From NCBI GenBank assembly GCA_900469345.1, contig UBWZ01000004.1, positions 186,001 to 250,000 of the forward strand: DNA of 64,000 bases. The letters run 5' to 3'. This document shows, one piece after another, positions 8,897 through 17,608 of this stretch (positions within the stretch are counted from its first letter, which is position 1; each line of letters opens with the position of its first letter). The notes under the pieces are model-generated. The model did no database searches and was not told the DNA's origin. It saw nothing but the letters and a program-made list of their open reading frames with translations. Both the position numbers and the translations under genes were made by a program. Source of the DNA: Hyphomicrobiales bacterium (lineage in GTDB: Bacteria; Pseudomonadota; Alphaproteobacteria; Rhizobiales; Rhizobiaceae).

Positions 8897-9298
8897 TCAG
8901 GTCATGATCGGAATGGATGGGGGAGCGCGTGGCCCGGTGTTGGGCGGATAAAGCTGGCGGCGAAATGTTTCCGGCCGATGCGGCGGCGGAACGGGGCGCT
9001 GATAGGCCAGGCGCACACCGGTAACGTCGCTCGGGTTCGGAAGAAGCACGGATGCGCCGATCCGACAGGCCTCGCAACCCTGACCGTGGAGCTTGTGGTG
9101 CTCGGCGCCGTTGCCGTCTTCGTCGGTGGACGTGATGCAGAGCGATGGGAGGCTGCCATCGGGCAGACGATAGGCTGCGTAGTCTTCGGCCTGGTCGCTC
9201 AGCACCGGCGGCCGATGGGCAAACCCAACCAACAGCAGAGCGAGTGCGCACAGGATGCGCACGGTCCACTGCTTGATCGGATGTTTCCCCTGGCTCAC
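8897..9298 (-). CDS. Small secreted or anchored protein with CxxC (DUF2946-like)
   Basis: A 133-aa protein with one N-terminal hydrophobic helix (about residues 11-26), an acidic stretch, and HHKLHGQGCEAC, a His/Cys cluster like the putative metal-binding motif of DUF2946 proteins found at the head of copper operons. The C-terminal 35 residues are proline rich. A GTG start at 9298 is chosen because GGAGAGG lies 5 nt upstream; the frame is open further upstream without a ribosome site. It is the first gene of the copper operon. A metal-sensing or metal-delivery role is inference. Confidence 0.65.
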   Translation of the reverse strand: MSQGKHPIKQWTVRILCALALLLVGFAHRPPVLSDQAEDYAAYRLPDGSLPSLCITSTDEDGNGAEHHKLHGQGCEACRIGASVLLPNPSDVTGVRLAYQRPVPPPHRPETFRRQLYPPNTGPRAPPSIPIMT

Positions 9299-9516
9299 GC
9301 CTGCCTCTCCAAGTCCGGTTGAACACATATCCGGATTCGCGCCGCGGTCAACGCGACGTTTTGTACAGGCCAATTCGATTTCAACTTCGCGGCTATGGCA
9401 GACACGGCAGTCTGGCTTCAGCTCGCCCGCCGCTGCTTAGCCCGCTGGGGTGACAGACGACGCTGCGGCACCATCCTGCGATTGTCCACACCGATTAAAA
9501 TTTTCTGGCGGAGACG

Positions 9517-11019
9517 TCAGTCCTGGCTGTCTGATGGTGCGGACGCCTGCGCGCTTTCAAGGTGACCAGCCAGCAACGAGACATCGTCTCCAAGGGGTCG
9601 ATCCTCATGCAGCATGGGCACGACGCGACGGATCATGTCATAGACCAGCTGGGTGCCCGATCCGCACACATGCCCTTCCCGCAGATCGACGGCCTGGGCT
9701 GCCGCCACCATCTCGCAGGCAACAAGCAGGCGCCAAAGGGGCAGCATCTCGCTCAGTTTGCGCACGGTCATCACCGCCTGGGTCGCATGATCCTCGACGC
9801 CCTCGGACACCGCCAGAAAATCCAGCATCACCGGGTTCGCCTTGTGGCGGATCGACGCCATCAGGGCAGTCACCGTCTTCTGCATGGGCACGAAGCCTGC
9901 CGACCGCCCGCCGACCGGCGACAGGTAGCGCGGCAACCCGCTGCGGCTCGAACCCGTCAGCTGGATGAACCGGGCAGCCGATGCGGACGCTGCCTGCGCG
10001 AGTGCCAGCCCGAGGTTTTCGAAGGCGAGCGAAAGCGCCGGCGTGTGGAAATTGCCTGTCGACAGCACGAGGCCATCCTCCACCATGACCAGCGGATTGT
10101 CCGCCGCGGAATTGAGCTCGAGTTCCACCACCTGTTCGGCGCGCTCAAGCGCATCGGCAAGGGCACCGTGGATCGATGGGACGCAGCGCAGGCTCAACGG
10201 ATCCTGGATCGCCGCCCTGACCTCATGGAGCGAGGATCCCTGCAGCAGATCCGCAAGCGCGCGGGCTTCCTCGACCTGGCCAGGGGCCGTACGTGCTGCC
10301 TGGATGGACGGTTGAAGGATTGCCGGATTGCCGCCCATGCCTTCGAAGCTGAGCGCTGCCGCCTGTCTCTGCCAATGCAGGAGGTGCCTGAGATCATGCA
10401 GCACCAGGGCGCCCTCGCCCGCCGAGACCGCCGAGGCATTGAGAAGCGCAATGCCATCCTTGGGCTGCAGCACCGCCGGCTGAAGCCCTGCCCGCGACAA
10501 GGCCTCGGCAGCCGGCAGCACCTCGCCGCGATACTCGGCCTCGCCCTCCCCGACCAGCACCCGCGCCATGGCAGACAGAAGCACCAGGTCGCCGGCACCG
10601 ATCGAACCGATCGAACGCATCACCGGGTGGATGCCGGCATTGAGCAGCGCCAGCAGAGCCTCGAAGACGCCAGGCGAAATGCCCGACCCACCGACAGAGA
10701 GCATGGCAAGCCGTGCCGCAATCACCGCACGGGTGACCTCGCGGGACAGCGGCTCACCCACCGCCATCCCCCGGCCCCGGATCAGCTGCAGCTGGAAGGC
10801 CGCAAACTCATCGGTGACGGCGGTCTTGAGGTTGGCGCCGAGGCCGGTATTCATGCCGTAGATCGGCTGACCCGAGGCGGCGACCCTCTCCAGCAGCAGC
10901 CGCGCCTCCACAAGCCGCGCCGTCACACGCTCGTCGGCAACGACCTGCACCGGCTTCCGGGCAATCGCAGCGATGTCTGGGATGGTGACGCCTGAACCCG
11001 ACAGCCGGATCGTGGTCAT
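9517..11019 (-). CDS. Histidine/aromatic ammonia-lyase-fold protein lacking the MIO serine
   Basis: A 500-aa member of the HutH/PAL superfamily by length and motifs: IYGMNTGLG (Tyr54), LLNASAVS (Asn194), SLRC (Arg278), GNFHT (322-326) and VEDH (Glu409). The Ala-Ser-Gly triad that cyclises to the MIO electrophile is replaced by Gly141-Ala142-Gly143 in SIGSIGAGDL, and the catalytic Tyr of QDPYSLR is Leu275. A normal MIO-dependent ammonia elimination is therefore unlikely. HAL-fold ergothionase, which eliminates trimethylamine, is, as I recall, an MIO-less precedent. It is the last gene of the operon; its ATG overlaps the preceding stop (ATGA). Activity is unknown, but the betaine-type transporter in the operon suggests a quaternary-ammonium substrate. 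Confidence 0.8.
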   Translation of the reverse strand: MTTIRLSGSGVTIPDIAAIARKPVQVVADERVTARLVEARLLLERVAASGQPIYGMNTGLGANLKTAVTDEFAAFQLQLIRGRGMAVGEPLSREVTRAVIAARLAMLSVGGSGISPGVFEALLALLNAGIHPVMRSIGSIGAGDLVLLSAMARVLVGEGEAEYRGEVLPAAEALSRAGLQPAVLQPKDGIALLNASAVSAGEGALVLHDLRHLLHWQRQAAALSFEGMGGNPAILQPSIQAARTAPGQVEEARALADLLQGSSLHEVRAAIQDPLSLRCVPSIHGALADALERAEQVVELELNSAADNPLVMVEDGLVLSTGNFHTPALSLAFENLGLALAQAASASAARFIQLTGSSRSGLPRYLSPVGGRSAGFVPMQKTVTALMASIRHKANPVMLDFLAVSEGVEDHATQAVMTVRKLSEMLPLWRLLVACEMVAAAQAVDLREGHVCGSGTQLVYDMIRRVVPMLHEDRPLGDDVSLLAGHLESAQASAPSDSQD

Positions 11020-12017
11020 GCGAAACGCAGCCTCTGGCCGAGATTGGCAGCCTTGGCCTTTTCCAGAAGTGCCGAGCCCAGCGCGATATCGCTGAGCGAC
11101 AGGCCGCGATGCCACAGGAGAATGGTCTCGTCGTCACTCTGGCGACCGGGCTTCAGCCCGGCGACGATCTGGCCGAGTTCGGCATGCAACGTTTGTTCCG
11201 AGAGCTTGCCCGCTTCCACATGTGCCCGCAGCGAGCCGAACTTGCCGCCCTTGCACTGGCCCCAGTCGTCGACCACCAGCTTGTCCATGATGTCGGTGAG
11301 CGAAAGCTCGATGGCGCTCATCGTTCCGTAGGGCACCACGAAGGCGCCCTTCTTGATCCATTCCGTCTTCAGCATCGGTTGCGGGGCATCGAGCCGCGAT
11401 GCCTCGACGACGATATCGGCACCCTCGACGCAGTCGCGCCAGGTTTCGGTCACGGTGATCTTCTTGCCGAGGTCCGCCGCGAGTTTGGCACCGAAGGCGT
11501 CGCGGCTTTCCGGCCGGCGGGAATGCACCCGGATCTCGTCGAAATCGAAGAGATGGTCGAGCAGCCGGACGTTCCAGTAGGCCGTGCCCCGCGCCCCGAT
11601 ATGGCCGAGCACCTTGGACCCCTTGCGGGCGAGATGCTTGGCGCCCATTGCGGTCACCGCGCCGGTGCGCATGTCGGTAATGGCGGTTGCGTCGAGGATG
11701 GCTTTCGGAACGCCGGTGCGCGGATCGAAGAGATTGAGCACGCCGAATTCCGAGGGATAGCCGAGCTTGTAGTTGTCGACAAAGTCGCCGACGACCTTGA
11801 TGCCGGCAAGGCCAAGCGGCGCCACATAACCCCGCAGCACGTTGAAATGCCCGTGGAAGCTCGCATCCGGCTCCAGGTGCACGCGCGGCTCGATCACAGT
11901 TTCCTGTCGGCCCTGCGCACCGAGCGAGGTCTCGATCGCGCCGAGGATCTCGTCATTGGTAAGGTCGAGCGCCTCGATGTCGAAGGCGTTGAGATAGTCG
12001 ATATAGATCGGGTTCAT
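11016..12017 (-). CDS. Ornithine cyclodeaminase/mu-crystallin family protein
   Basis: A 333-aa NAD(P)-dependent protein of COG2423, a family that includes ornithine cyclodeaminase, alanine dehydrogenase-like enzymes, ketimine reductases and the ectoine-utilisation protein EutC. Family marks are the active-site region GLAGIKVVGDF, FDPRTGVPKAILDATAITDMRTGA, and a Rossmann segment (LGHIGARGTAYWNVRLL) whose glycine motif is atypical (GARGTA where GxGxQA is usual). It is translationally coupled to the lyase gene by a 4-bp ATGA overlap and lies 12 bp after a flavin monooxygenase, so it probably acts on a shared imine or amino acid intermediate. The reaction cannot be assigned. Confidence 0.85.
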   Translation of the reverse strand: MNPIYIDYLNAFDIEALDLTNDEILGAIETSLGAQGRQETVIEPRVHLEPDASFHGHFNVLRGYVAPLGLAGIKVVGDFVDNYKLGYPSEFGVLNLFDPRTGVPKAILDATAITDMRTGAVTAMGAKHLARKGSKVLGHIGARGTAYWNVRLLDHLFDFDEIRVHSRRPESRDAFGAKLAADLGKKITVTETWRDCVEGADIVVEASRLDAPQPMLKTEWIKKGAFVVPYGTMSAIELSLTDIMDKLVVDDWGQCKGGKFGSLRAHVEAGKLSEQTLHAELGQIVAGLKPGRQSDDETILLWHRGLSLSDIALGSALLEKAKAANLGQRLRFA

Positions 12018-12029
12018 GATCGTCTCGCT

Positions 12030-13346
12030 TCACTGGTTGGTGAGCCCGGCAACGCCGAGATTTGCCCGCAGCGTCCTGCCTTCGTAATCGGTGCGGAAGA
12101 GCCCGCGCCTCTGGAGTTCCGGCACCACCAGAGAGACGAAATCCTCGAGCCCGGAAGGAAACAGCGGCGCCATGATGTTGAACCCGTCGGCAGCACCATC
12201 ATGGAATCGCTCTTCCATGGCATCCGCGATCTGGGCAGGCGTTCCGGCCACCTGCCAATGACCGCGTGCGCGTGCAAAATGCCGCGCCAGGTCGCGGATC
12301 GACAGGTTTTCGCGCTTGCCGAGATCGATGATCAGCTGCTGCCGGCTCTGGATCAGATTGGTCGGTGGCATCTCGGGCAAGGGCCCGTCGAGCGGATAGG
12401 CCGAGAGATCCTGGATGCTGAGATAGCTTGCAAGCAGCGCCACGCCGACCGCATCGGGGATCAGATCCTGCAGGGCGCGGTATTTCGCCTTTGCCTCGTC
12501 CTCGGTCGCAGCGACGATCGGCGAGATCCCCGGCATGACCTTGAGGTCGTCCCGTCCTCGGCCGAATTTGGCCAGCCGCGATTTCACGTCGGCATAATAG
12601 GCCTGCGCCTCCGATTTCGTCTGCGAGGCTGCAAACACCACGTCGGCCGTGCGCGCCGCGAGATCCTTGCCCACGTCCGATGCGCCGGCCTGCACCATGA
12701 TCGGCCGTCCCTGCGGCGATCTTTGGCTTTCGAGAATGCCATCGACGGTAAAATGGGTGCCGTGCCGGTGCACCGGATGAAGCTTCGACCGATCCGCAAA
12801 AGCGCCGCCCTCGGGCGGCAGGTGGGCGTGCTCGCCGACGCTGTCCCACAGCGCCAGCGCCGCATCGGCAAATTCCTCGGCGCGTTCGTAGCGCTGCGAA
12901 TGCGGGCGAAGGCCGCTCGAGGCAAAATTCTCCGCCTCCAGCTCGCTGGCAGAGGTCACGAGGTTCCAGCCGGCCCGACCGCCGCTCAGCTGGTCGAGCG
13001 CCGCGAAGCTGCGGGCAAGCCCGTAAGGCTCGGTATAGCTGGTGGAAGCCGTCGCCACGAGCCCGATATGGGTCGTGTTGACGGCGACAGCCGCAAGCAG
13101 GCTGAGCGGTTCGAGAGCGGTCGATCGCGCGGCCTGGCTTGCGAGATCCGGATTGCGCTCGCGAATGGCAGCCGCATCCTCGACGAAGATCATGTCGAAC
13201 TTGCCGCGCTCGGCAATCCGCGCCAGCTCGATGAAGTGATCGACATCGCTGCCCGCCTCAGCATAGGCGTCCGGATGCCGCCAGGCGGCGATATGATGGC
13301 CGCCCGCCATCAGGAAGGCGCCAAGCTTCATCTGACGATCGGTCAT
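12030..13346 (-). CDS. Flavin-dependent monooxygenase (NtaA/SnaA/DszA type)
   Basis: A 438-aa class C flavin monooxygenase of the bacterial luciferase-like superfamily, NtaA/SnaA/SoxA/DszA branch; family members use FMNH2 from a separate reductase to oxidise amino-carboxylates or sulfur compounds. Typical marks are MKLGAFLM..GHH..AWRHP, FDMIFVEDA, TASTSYTEPYGLARSFAALDQLSGGRAGWNLVTS-like core segments, and SPQGRPIMVQAG. Its ATG overlaps the stop of the next monooxygenase gene (ATGA) and GAGGAG stands 8 nt upstream. The nitroreductase across the divergent promoter is a candidate FMN reductase. The substrate is unknown. Confidence 0.87.
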   Translation of the reverse strand: MTDRQMKLGAFLMAGGHHIAAWRHPDAYAEAGSDVDHFIELARIAERGKFDMIFVEDAAAIRERNPDLASQAARSTALEPLSLLAAVAVNTTHIGLVATASTSYTEPYGLARSFAALDQLSGGRAGWNLVTSASELEAENFASSGLRPHSQRYERAEEFADAALALWDSVGEHAHLPPEGGAFADRSKLHPVHRHGTHFTVDGILESQRSPQGRPIMVQAGASDVGKDLAARTADVVFAASQTKSEAQAYYADVKSRLAKFGRGRDDLKVMPGISPIVAATEDEAKAKYRALQDLIPDAVGVALLASYLSIQDLSAYPLDGPLPEMPPTNLIQSRQQLIIDLGKRENLSIRDLARHFARARGHWQVAGTPAQIADAMEERFHDGAADGFNIMAPLFPSGLEDFVSLVVPELQRRGLFRTDYEGRTLRANLGVAGLTNQ

Positions 13347-14404
13347 GGCGTGATCTCCTCTCTGGCGCTGGCAGGATGCGGGGGACGCGGAAGACCCAGC
13401 TGTTCGCGGAGCGTGTGTCCAGTCTTGCCGCCGATCAGGCCGCGCCGCTCGAGCTCCGGCACCACGCCCTCCAGAAACCGGGAGCCCATGGCAAGCGTCG
13501 GCGGAAGGATCGTGAACCCGTCAAGACCGGCTGCTTCCGCCAGCGCCTGAAGCTGGTCGGCGACCGTTTGCACTGTGCCGACGACACGGACTGCGGCGGG
13601 TGCTTGGTCCGCGCTGTCGTCGCTTGCCTCCTCCGCAGCCGCATGACTGTCGGCGATGACCGGCAGAATATTGGCGACCAGCCGGACATCGTCTGATGCC
13701 CTGCCGGCGGCTCCCATGGCCTGTCTTGCCTCCGTCGCAATCCCGATCACCTGCTCTATCGTGGATGCCTGGACGAGGAGGAGCTCGCCGGAGCGGAGAG
13801 CCAGCGCGTTGTCGCCCTCGCTAAGCACCTGCCCAATCACCGGCCTGCCCTGCGGCGAGCGGTTGACGTTGAGCGGTCCACGCACGGAAAAATGAGGACC
13901 CGTGTGATGGGCCACGTGCATTTTCGCCGGATCGAAGAAGCGGCCAGCGGCCTTGTCGTAGAGGAATGCGCCATCCTCGAAACTGTCCCACAGCGCGGTG
14001 ACCAGATCGACATATTCGCGCTCCCGGTCCTCACCGCCGGCAGGCGTCAAAGCCAGCCAGCCGGACCGGCCTTTGCCGATCAGATCGAGGGAGGCGAAGC
14101 GGCGGGCGAGGTTATAGGGCTCGTGCTGGGTGGTCGCTGCAGCGGCAATAAAGCCGATCCGGGTGGCCTTGGTCGCCAGGGACGATGCCAGCAGCGTGGG
14201 CTCGAACGGCACAGCGAGCGAAGACAAGTCGTCCACAGGTCGACGTCCCATTCGATCGGTGAGCAGGACGAAGGCGAAACCGGCATTTTCTGCCGCAAGC
14301 ACCTGGGCAAGCAAGCCGTCGAACCCCAGGTGGCGGCCGTCGCGGGCGTTCTGCCACGCGTCTGGATGATGGCCGAACGGTGTGAGCGAAAAACCCAAAA
14401 TCAT
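13343..14404 (-). CDS. Second flavin-dependent luciferase-like monooxygenase
   Basis: A 353-aa luciferase-like protein, shorter than its neighbour and carrying the same marks (GFSLTPFGHHPDAW, YNLARRFASLDLIGKGRSGWLALT, SPQGRPVIGQ). Relative to the neighbouring 438-aa enzyme it lacks much of the insertion region, suggesting a diverged paralogue that could act on a later intermediate or form a heteromer. It follows the ATPase gene by 15 bp and ends in an ATGA overlap with the other monooxygenase. Two adjacent paralogues in a transporter operon imply two oxidation steps or two subunits; neither is proven. Confidence 0.82.
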   Translation of the reverse strand: MILGFSLTPFGHHPDAWQNARDGRHLGFDGLLAQVLAAENAGFAFVLLTDRMGRRPVDDLSSLAVPFEPTLLASSLATKATRIGFIAAAATTQHEPYNLARRFASLDLIGKGRSGWLALTPAGGEDREREYVDLVTALWDSFEDGAFLYDKAAGRFFDPAKMHVAHHTGPHFSVRGPLNVNRSPQGRPVIGQVLSEGDNALALRSGELLLVQASTIEQVIGIATEARQAMGAAGRASDDVRLVANILPVIADSHAAAEEASDDSADQAPAAVRVVGTVQTVADQLQALAEAAGLDGFTILPPTLAMGSRFLEGVVPELERRGLIGGKTGHTLREQLGLPRPPHPASAREEITP

Positions 14405-14419
14405 CGGGATGCAGCCTCG

Positions 14420-15352
14420 CTAGATTGAAAACACCGCTTCGCGGGTCAGATGGCCGGTAACGCTTCCGTCCACGCCTGTCACGGCGAGGGTATCGGTGTT
14501 GCCGGCCACCATCATGGAGAGCGCATCGCGCAGGTTTGCTCCCGATGCGATCCGCGGCACCCCGGCGTCCGGCGCCCCGACAAGCGCTGCGTCGGACACG
14601 GTAAACAGGCTGAGCCGCTTGATCGCCCGGTCGACGCCGACGAAATTGGAGACAAACTCGTCCGCCGGCTTGGAGAGGATGGCATCCGGCCTGTCGTACT
14701 GGACGATCCGTCCCGCCTTCATGATGGCGATGCGGTCGCCCAGCCGGATCGCTTCGTCCAGGTCGTGGGTGACGAGAACCACCGTCTTGCGCACCCGGCT
14801 GAGGATCTGCCGGAACTCGTCCTGCAGGCGGGCGCGGGCGATCGGGTCGATGGCGCCGAAAGGTTCGTCCATCAGGAGCACGGCCGGATCGGCGGCCAGC
14901 GCGCGGGCGACGCCGATCCGCTGCCTCTGCCCGCCGGACAGCTGACGCGGGTACCGGTTTAGCATTTCGTCCGGGTCGAGGCCGACGAGATCGAGAAGTT
15001 CCGCCGTGCGGGCCGCGATGCGGGGCTTGTCCCAGCCGAGCAGGTTCGGCACGGCGGCAATGTTTTCCGCAATCGTCATGTGCGGAAAGAGCCCGACGTT
15101 CTGGATCACATAGCCGATATGGCGGCGCAGCTGCACCGGGTCGGCCTGCATCACATCCTCGCCATTGACGAAGATGCGCCCCTCGGTCGGCTCGATCAGC
15201 CGGTTGATCATCCGCATTGTCGTGGTCTTGCCGCAGCCGGACGGGCCGATCAGCGCAACTGTCGTGCCTTCCGCCACGTCGAGCGTCAGATCGTCGACCG
15301 ACGGTGGAGCGTTTTCAGCGTAGCGCTTGGTGACGTTCTCCATGCGGATCAT
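14420..15352 (-). CDS. QAT-family ABC transporter ATP-binding protein (OpuCA-like)
   Basis: A 310-aa ATPase of the quaternary-amine/osmoprotectant (OpuCA/YehX) class: Walker A GPSGCGKTT, Q-loop near YVIQNVGLFPH, signature LSGGQRQR, Walker B LLMDEPFGAIDP and the H-loop in VLVTHD. The C-terminal 70 residues after DRPDAIL are CBS-like (TDTLAVTGVDGSVTGHLTREAV), as in OpuCA proteins. The start codon overlaps the preceding permease stop (ATGA). It energises the two permeases and binding protein encoded just upstream, which together would import a betaine, choline-like or related zwitterion. Confidence 0.87.
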   Translation of the reverse strand: MIRMENVTKRYAENAPPSVDDLTLDVAEGTTVALIGPSGCGKTTTMRMINRLIEPTEGRIFVNGEDVMQADPVQLRRHIGYVIQNVGLFPHMTIAENIAAVPNLLGWDKPRIAARTAELLDLVGLDPDEMLNRYPRQLSGGQRQRIGVARALAADPAVLLMDEPFGAIDPIARARLQDEFRQILSRVRKTVVLVTHDLDEAIRLGDRIAIMKAGRIVQYDRPDAILSKPADEFVSNFVGVDRAIKRLSLFTVSDAALVGAPDAGVPRIASGANLRDALSMMVAGNTDTLAVTGVDGSVTGHLTREAVFSI

Positions 15353-15990
15353 GCGGGCGTTCTTTCTGCAAACAGTCGCTTTTCGATAAAGCCGAGGCTG
15401 AACTCCGTGCCAAGCGCCAGGATGGCGATCGGCACCGCCCCGACCAGCAGGCGCGACATGTCCATCATGCTGATGCCGCCGGCAATGAAGTCGCCAAGCC
15501 CCCCGCCGCCGATGAAGGGTGCAAGCGTTGCACCGGCCAGCACCTGGACAGCCGCGGTTCTGGCGCCTGCAAACATGGCGGGCGCTGCGAGCGGAATGCG
15601 GATCTTGCGCAGCACCTGGCTGCGGCTCATGCCCATGCCGATCGCAGCCTCGACGGCATCGGCGTCCACATCCCGCAGTCCGACATAGGCATTGAGCAGG
15701 ATCGGCGGCAGCGCCAGCACGGTCAGCGCCACGATCGACGGCATCAGCCCGATCCCCAGCAGCGGCATCATGATGGCAAGAATGGCGAGGCTCGGGATCG
15801 TCCGGAGCGCATTGATCGTGCTGATCACGCTGAAGGCGAAGCGCCCGTGATTGACGATCGCGACCGCAAGCGGCAGCGCGACCGTCAGCGCAATGGCAAG
15901 CGAAATGCCGGACATCAGCAAATGCTGTCCGAGCGCCCGCAGAAAGGTGTCGGGATGCTCGGCGATCCAGGAAAGGGCCTTGTTCAGCAT
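15349..15990 (-). CDS. QAT-family ABC transporter permease 1
   Basis: A 213-aa inner-membrane permease of the BPD_transp_1 family with about five to six membrane segments and an EAA-type loop (EAAIGMGMSRSQVLRKIRIPLA). The small size fits OpuCB/OpuCD or YehW/YehY half-permeases. It follows the second permease by 10 bp and overlaps the ATPase gene by 4 bp. It forms the translocation channel with permease 2. Confidence 0.85.
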   Translation of the reverse strand: MLNKALSWIAEHPDTFLRALGQHLLMSGISLAIALTVALPLAVAIVNHGRFAFSVISTINALRTIPSLAILAIMMPLLGIGLMPSIVALTVLALPPILLNAYVGLRDVDADAVEAAIGMGMSRSQVLRKIRIPLAAPAMFAGARTAAVQVLAGATLAPFIGGGGLGDFIAGGISMMDMSRLLVGAVPIAILALGTEFSLGFIEKRLFAERTPA

Positions 15991-16000
15991 GCTCTCATCC

Positions 16001-16618
16001 TCACTGCCAGCGGATCATGGCACGTTCGGCCCAGCTGAGCGCCAGGTCGAAGCTGATGGCGAGCAAGGCCGTCAGGATGCCGCCAACGAGGATCTTTTCC
16101 GGGTACTCCTGGTCGATGCCGATCAGGATGATCACACCCAGCCCGCCCCCGTCGATAAAGGCCGCGACCGTCGCGATCCCGATGGTCGTCACCAAGGCGA
16201 TGCGGGCGCCCGAAAGGATCAGCGGCGCAGCAAGCGGCAGCTCGATCCGGAAGAGCCGCTGCCAGCGGCTGTACCCCATGCCGTCGGCGGCATCGAGCAC
16301 ATCGGCGGAAACGCCGCGCAGCCCCGTCACGATATTGCGCAAAAGGATCAGCAGGCAGTAGGACGACAGGCCGATCAGCGCCGGCTCCATGCCGAGACCG
16401 ACCAGGGGTATCAGAAGCGCAAACAGCGCAAGGCTGGGGATGACGAAGATGACGTTGGCGATCGTCAGCGCCACCGCATAGACCCTCGGCCGTCGCGCGC
16501 AGAAGATGCCGATGACCAGCGCAATGGCGAGGCCGATCAGCACTGCCGAGATCGAAAGCACAAGATGCTGCCAGACCGCCAGCGCGATTTCCGGAATATG
16601 TTTGGGGGCCCACTTCAA
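16001..16618 (-). CDS. QAT-family ABC transporter permease 2
   Basis: A 205-aa permease paralogous to its neighbour, with the EAA loop DAADGMGYSRWQRLFRIELPLA and five to six membrane segments. The best available start is a TTG at 16618, with a GAGAG purine stretch roughly 10 nt upstream; no ATG precedes the first membrane segment, so translation may be inefficient. It lies 114 bp downstream of the binding-protein gene, beyond a terminator-like hairpin. Confidence 0.8.
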   Translation of the reverse strand: MKWAPKHIPEIALAVWQHLVLSISAVLIGLAIALVIGIFCARRPRVYAVALTIANVIFVIPSLALFALLIPLVGLGMEPALIGLSSYCLLILLRNIVTGLRGVSADVLDAADGMGYSRWQRLFRIELPLAAPLILSGARIALVTTIGIATVAAFIDGGGLGVIILIGIDQEYPEKILVGGILTALLAISFDLALSWAERAMIRWQ

Positions 16619-16663
16619 ACGGTCGTGACTCTCTCGGCAGGTATCCTGATCGGCACATCAAAA

Positions 16664-16692
16664 ATGCGGCGGAGCCGGTGGCTCCGTCGCAT
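16664..16692 (-). terminator. Intra-operon terminator/attenuator hairpin
   Basis: On the minus strand a 13-bp stem (one G-U pair, 3-nt loop) is followed by five T residues, the form of an intrinsic terminator. It lies inside the operon, between the binding-protein stop (16733) and the first permease start (16618). Partial termination or 3'-end protection here would make binding protein more abundant than channel and enzymes. Confidence 0.65.
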
Positions 16693-16732
16693 CCTTATCA
16701 CATAGGGCGCGGTCGCGCCTTTCGACAGCCTG

Positions 16733-17608
16733 TCAGAGGCCCTGCGACTTCAGGAACTCCGCCGCGACATCGGCGGGCTCTTCCTTGTCGCGATCGACCT
16801 TGGCATTCAGCCCGCGCATGTTCTCGTTGTTGAGAAGCGGGCTGATCTTGTTCAGCACCTCGGCGATCTTCGGGTTCTTGGCAAGCGCGTCCTGGCGCAC
16901 GACCGGCACCAGATAGTAGGGCGGGAAGAGGTTCTTGTCGTCCGCAAGCACCACGAGCTTGTTGTCGGCGATCTGCCAGTCGGTCGCAAAACCGTAGGAG
17001 ACGTCGAGATCCTTGCTGGTCAGGGCGCTGTAGCGGATGCCGAGCTTGGCGAAGATCTTGAATTCCTTGAACTGGATGCCGTAGACCTGCTTCAGGCCCG
17101 GCAACCCGTCCTTGCGATCGCCGAAGCCGGCTTCGGCGCCGAAGGTCAGATCCTTGGAAGCGGGCCCCAGATCCGACAGCGTCTTCAGCTTGTATTTCTC
17201 GGCCGTTTCCGGGAGGACGATGATCGCATAGCCGTTGTTGATCTTGGTCGGATCGAGCAGCGTCAGCTTCAGGTTCTTCTCGTAGTAATCCTTGACCTCG
17301 CCGTAGATCTTCTCGGCGCTGCCCGACAGATCGCCCTTGACGACGGCGGCGAGCGCCGTGCCCGTATATTCCGGGTAGAGATCGATTTCGCCATTGGTGA
17401 GCGCCGTGTGCGCAACGAGCGTCGCCCCAAGGTTGAGGCGCCGCTCGACCTCCACGCCGGCCTTTTCGAGGGCCTGGGCATAGATTTCGGCGACGACGAA
17501 TTGCTCGGTGAAGTTCTTGCTGCCGATCTTGACGGCCTCAGCATGGGCGGGTGCCGCCAGTCCGACGAGTGTCGAGGCAATGAGCCCCGCAATGATCTTC
17601 AAATTCAT
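16733..17608 (-). CDS. QAT-family glycine betaine-type substrate-binding protein (OsmF/OpuCC-like)
   Basis: A 291-aa periplasmic binding protein of the OpuAC/OsmF class with a signal peptide (residues 1-24, ending AHA-EAVK). The family hallmark SKNFTEQFVVAEIYAQALEKAG opens the mature protein and GEIDLYPEYTGTAL follows, as in choline, betaine and carnitine binders. The ATG at 17608 is chosen because GGGGAAG precedes it. It is the first gene of an eight-gene unit running to the lyase. Ligand class (quaternary ammonium or related zwitterion) is inferred from the family; the enzymes downstream suggest a catabolic rather than osmotic role. Confidence 0.87.
   Translation of the reverse strand: MNLKIIAGLIASTLVGLAAPAHAEAVKIGSKNFTEQFVVAEIYAQALEKAGVEVERRLNLGATLVAHTALTNGEIDLYPEYTGTALAAVVKGDLSGSAEKIYGEVKDYYEKNLKLTLLDPTKINNGYAIIVLPETAEKYKLKTLSDLGPASKDLTFGAEAGFGDRKDGLPGLKQVYGIQFKEFKIFAKLGIRYSALTSKDLDVSYGFATDWQIADNKLVVLADDKNLFPPYYLVPVVRQDALAKNPKIAEVLNKISPLLNNENMRGLNAKVDRDKEEPADVAAEFLKSQGL

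Noticed and set aside
9517..11019. Plain histidine ammonia-lyase (hutH) call
   Set aside because: The MIO serine and catalytic tyrosine are absent and no other hut genes are near, so the hutH symbol would mislead.
11109..13550. 813-codon plus-strand open frame
   Set aside because: Antisense shadow of the cyclodeaminase and monooxygenase genes; composition reflects third-position GC only.
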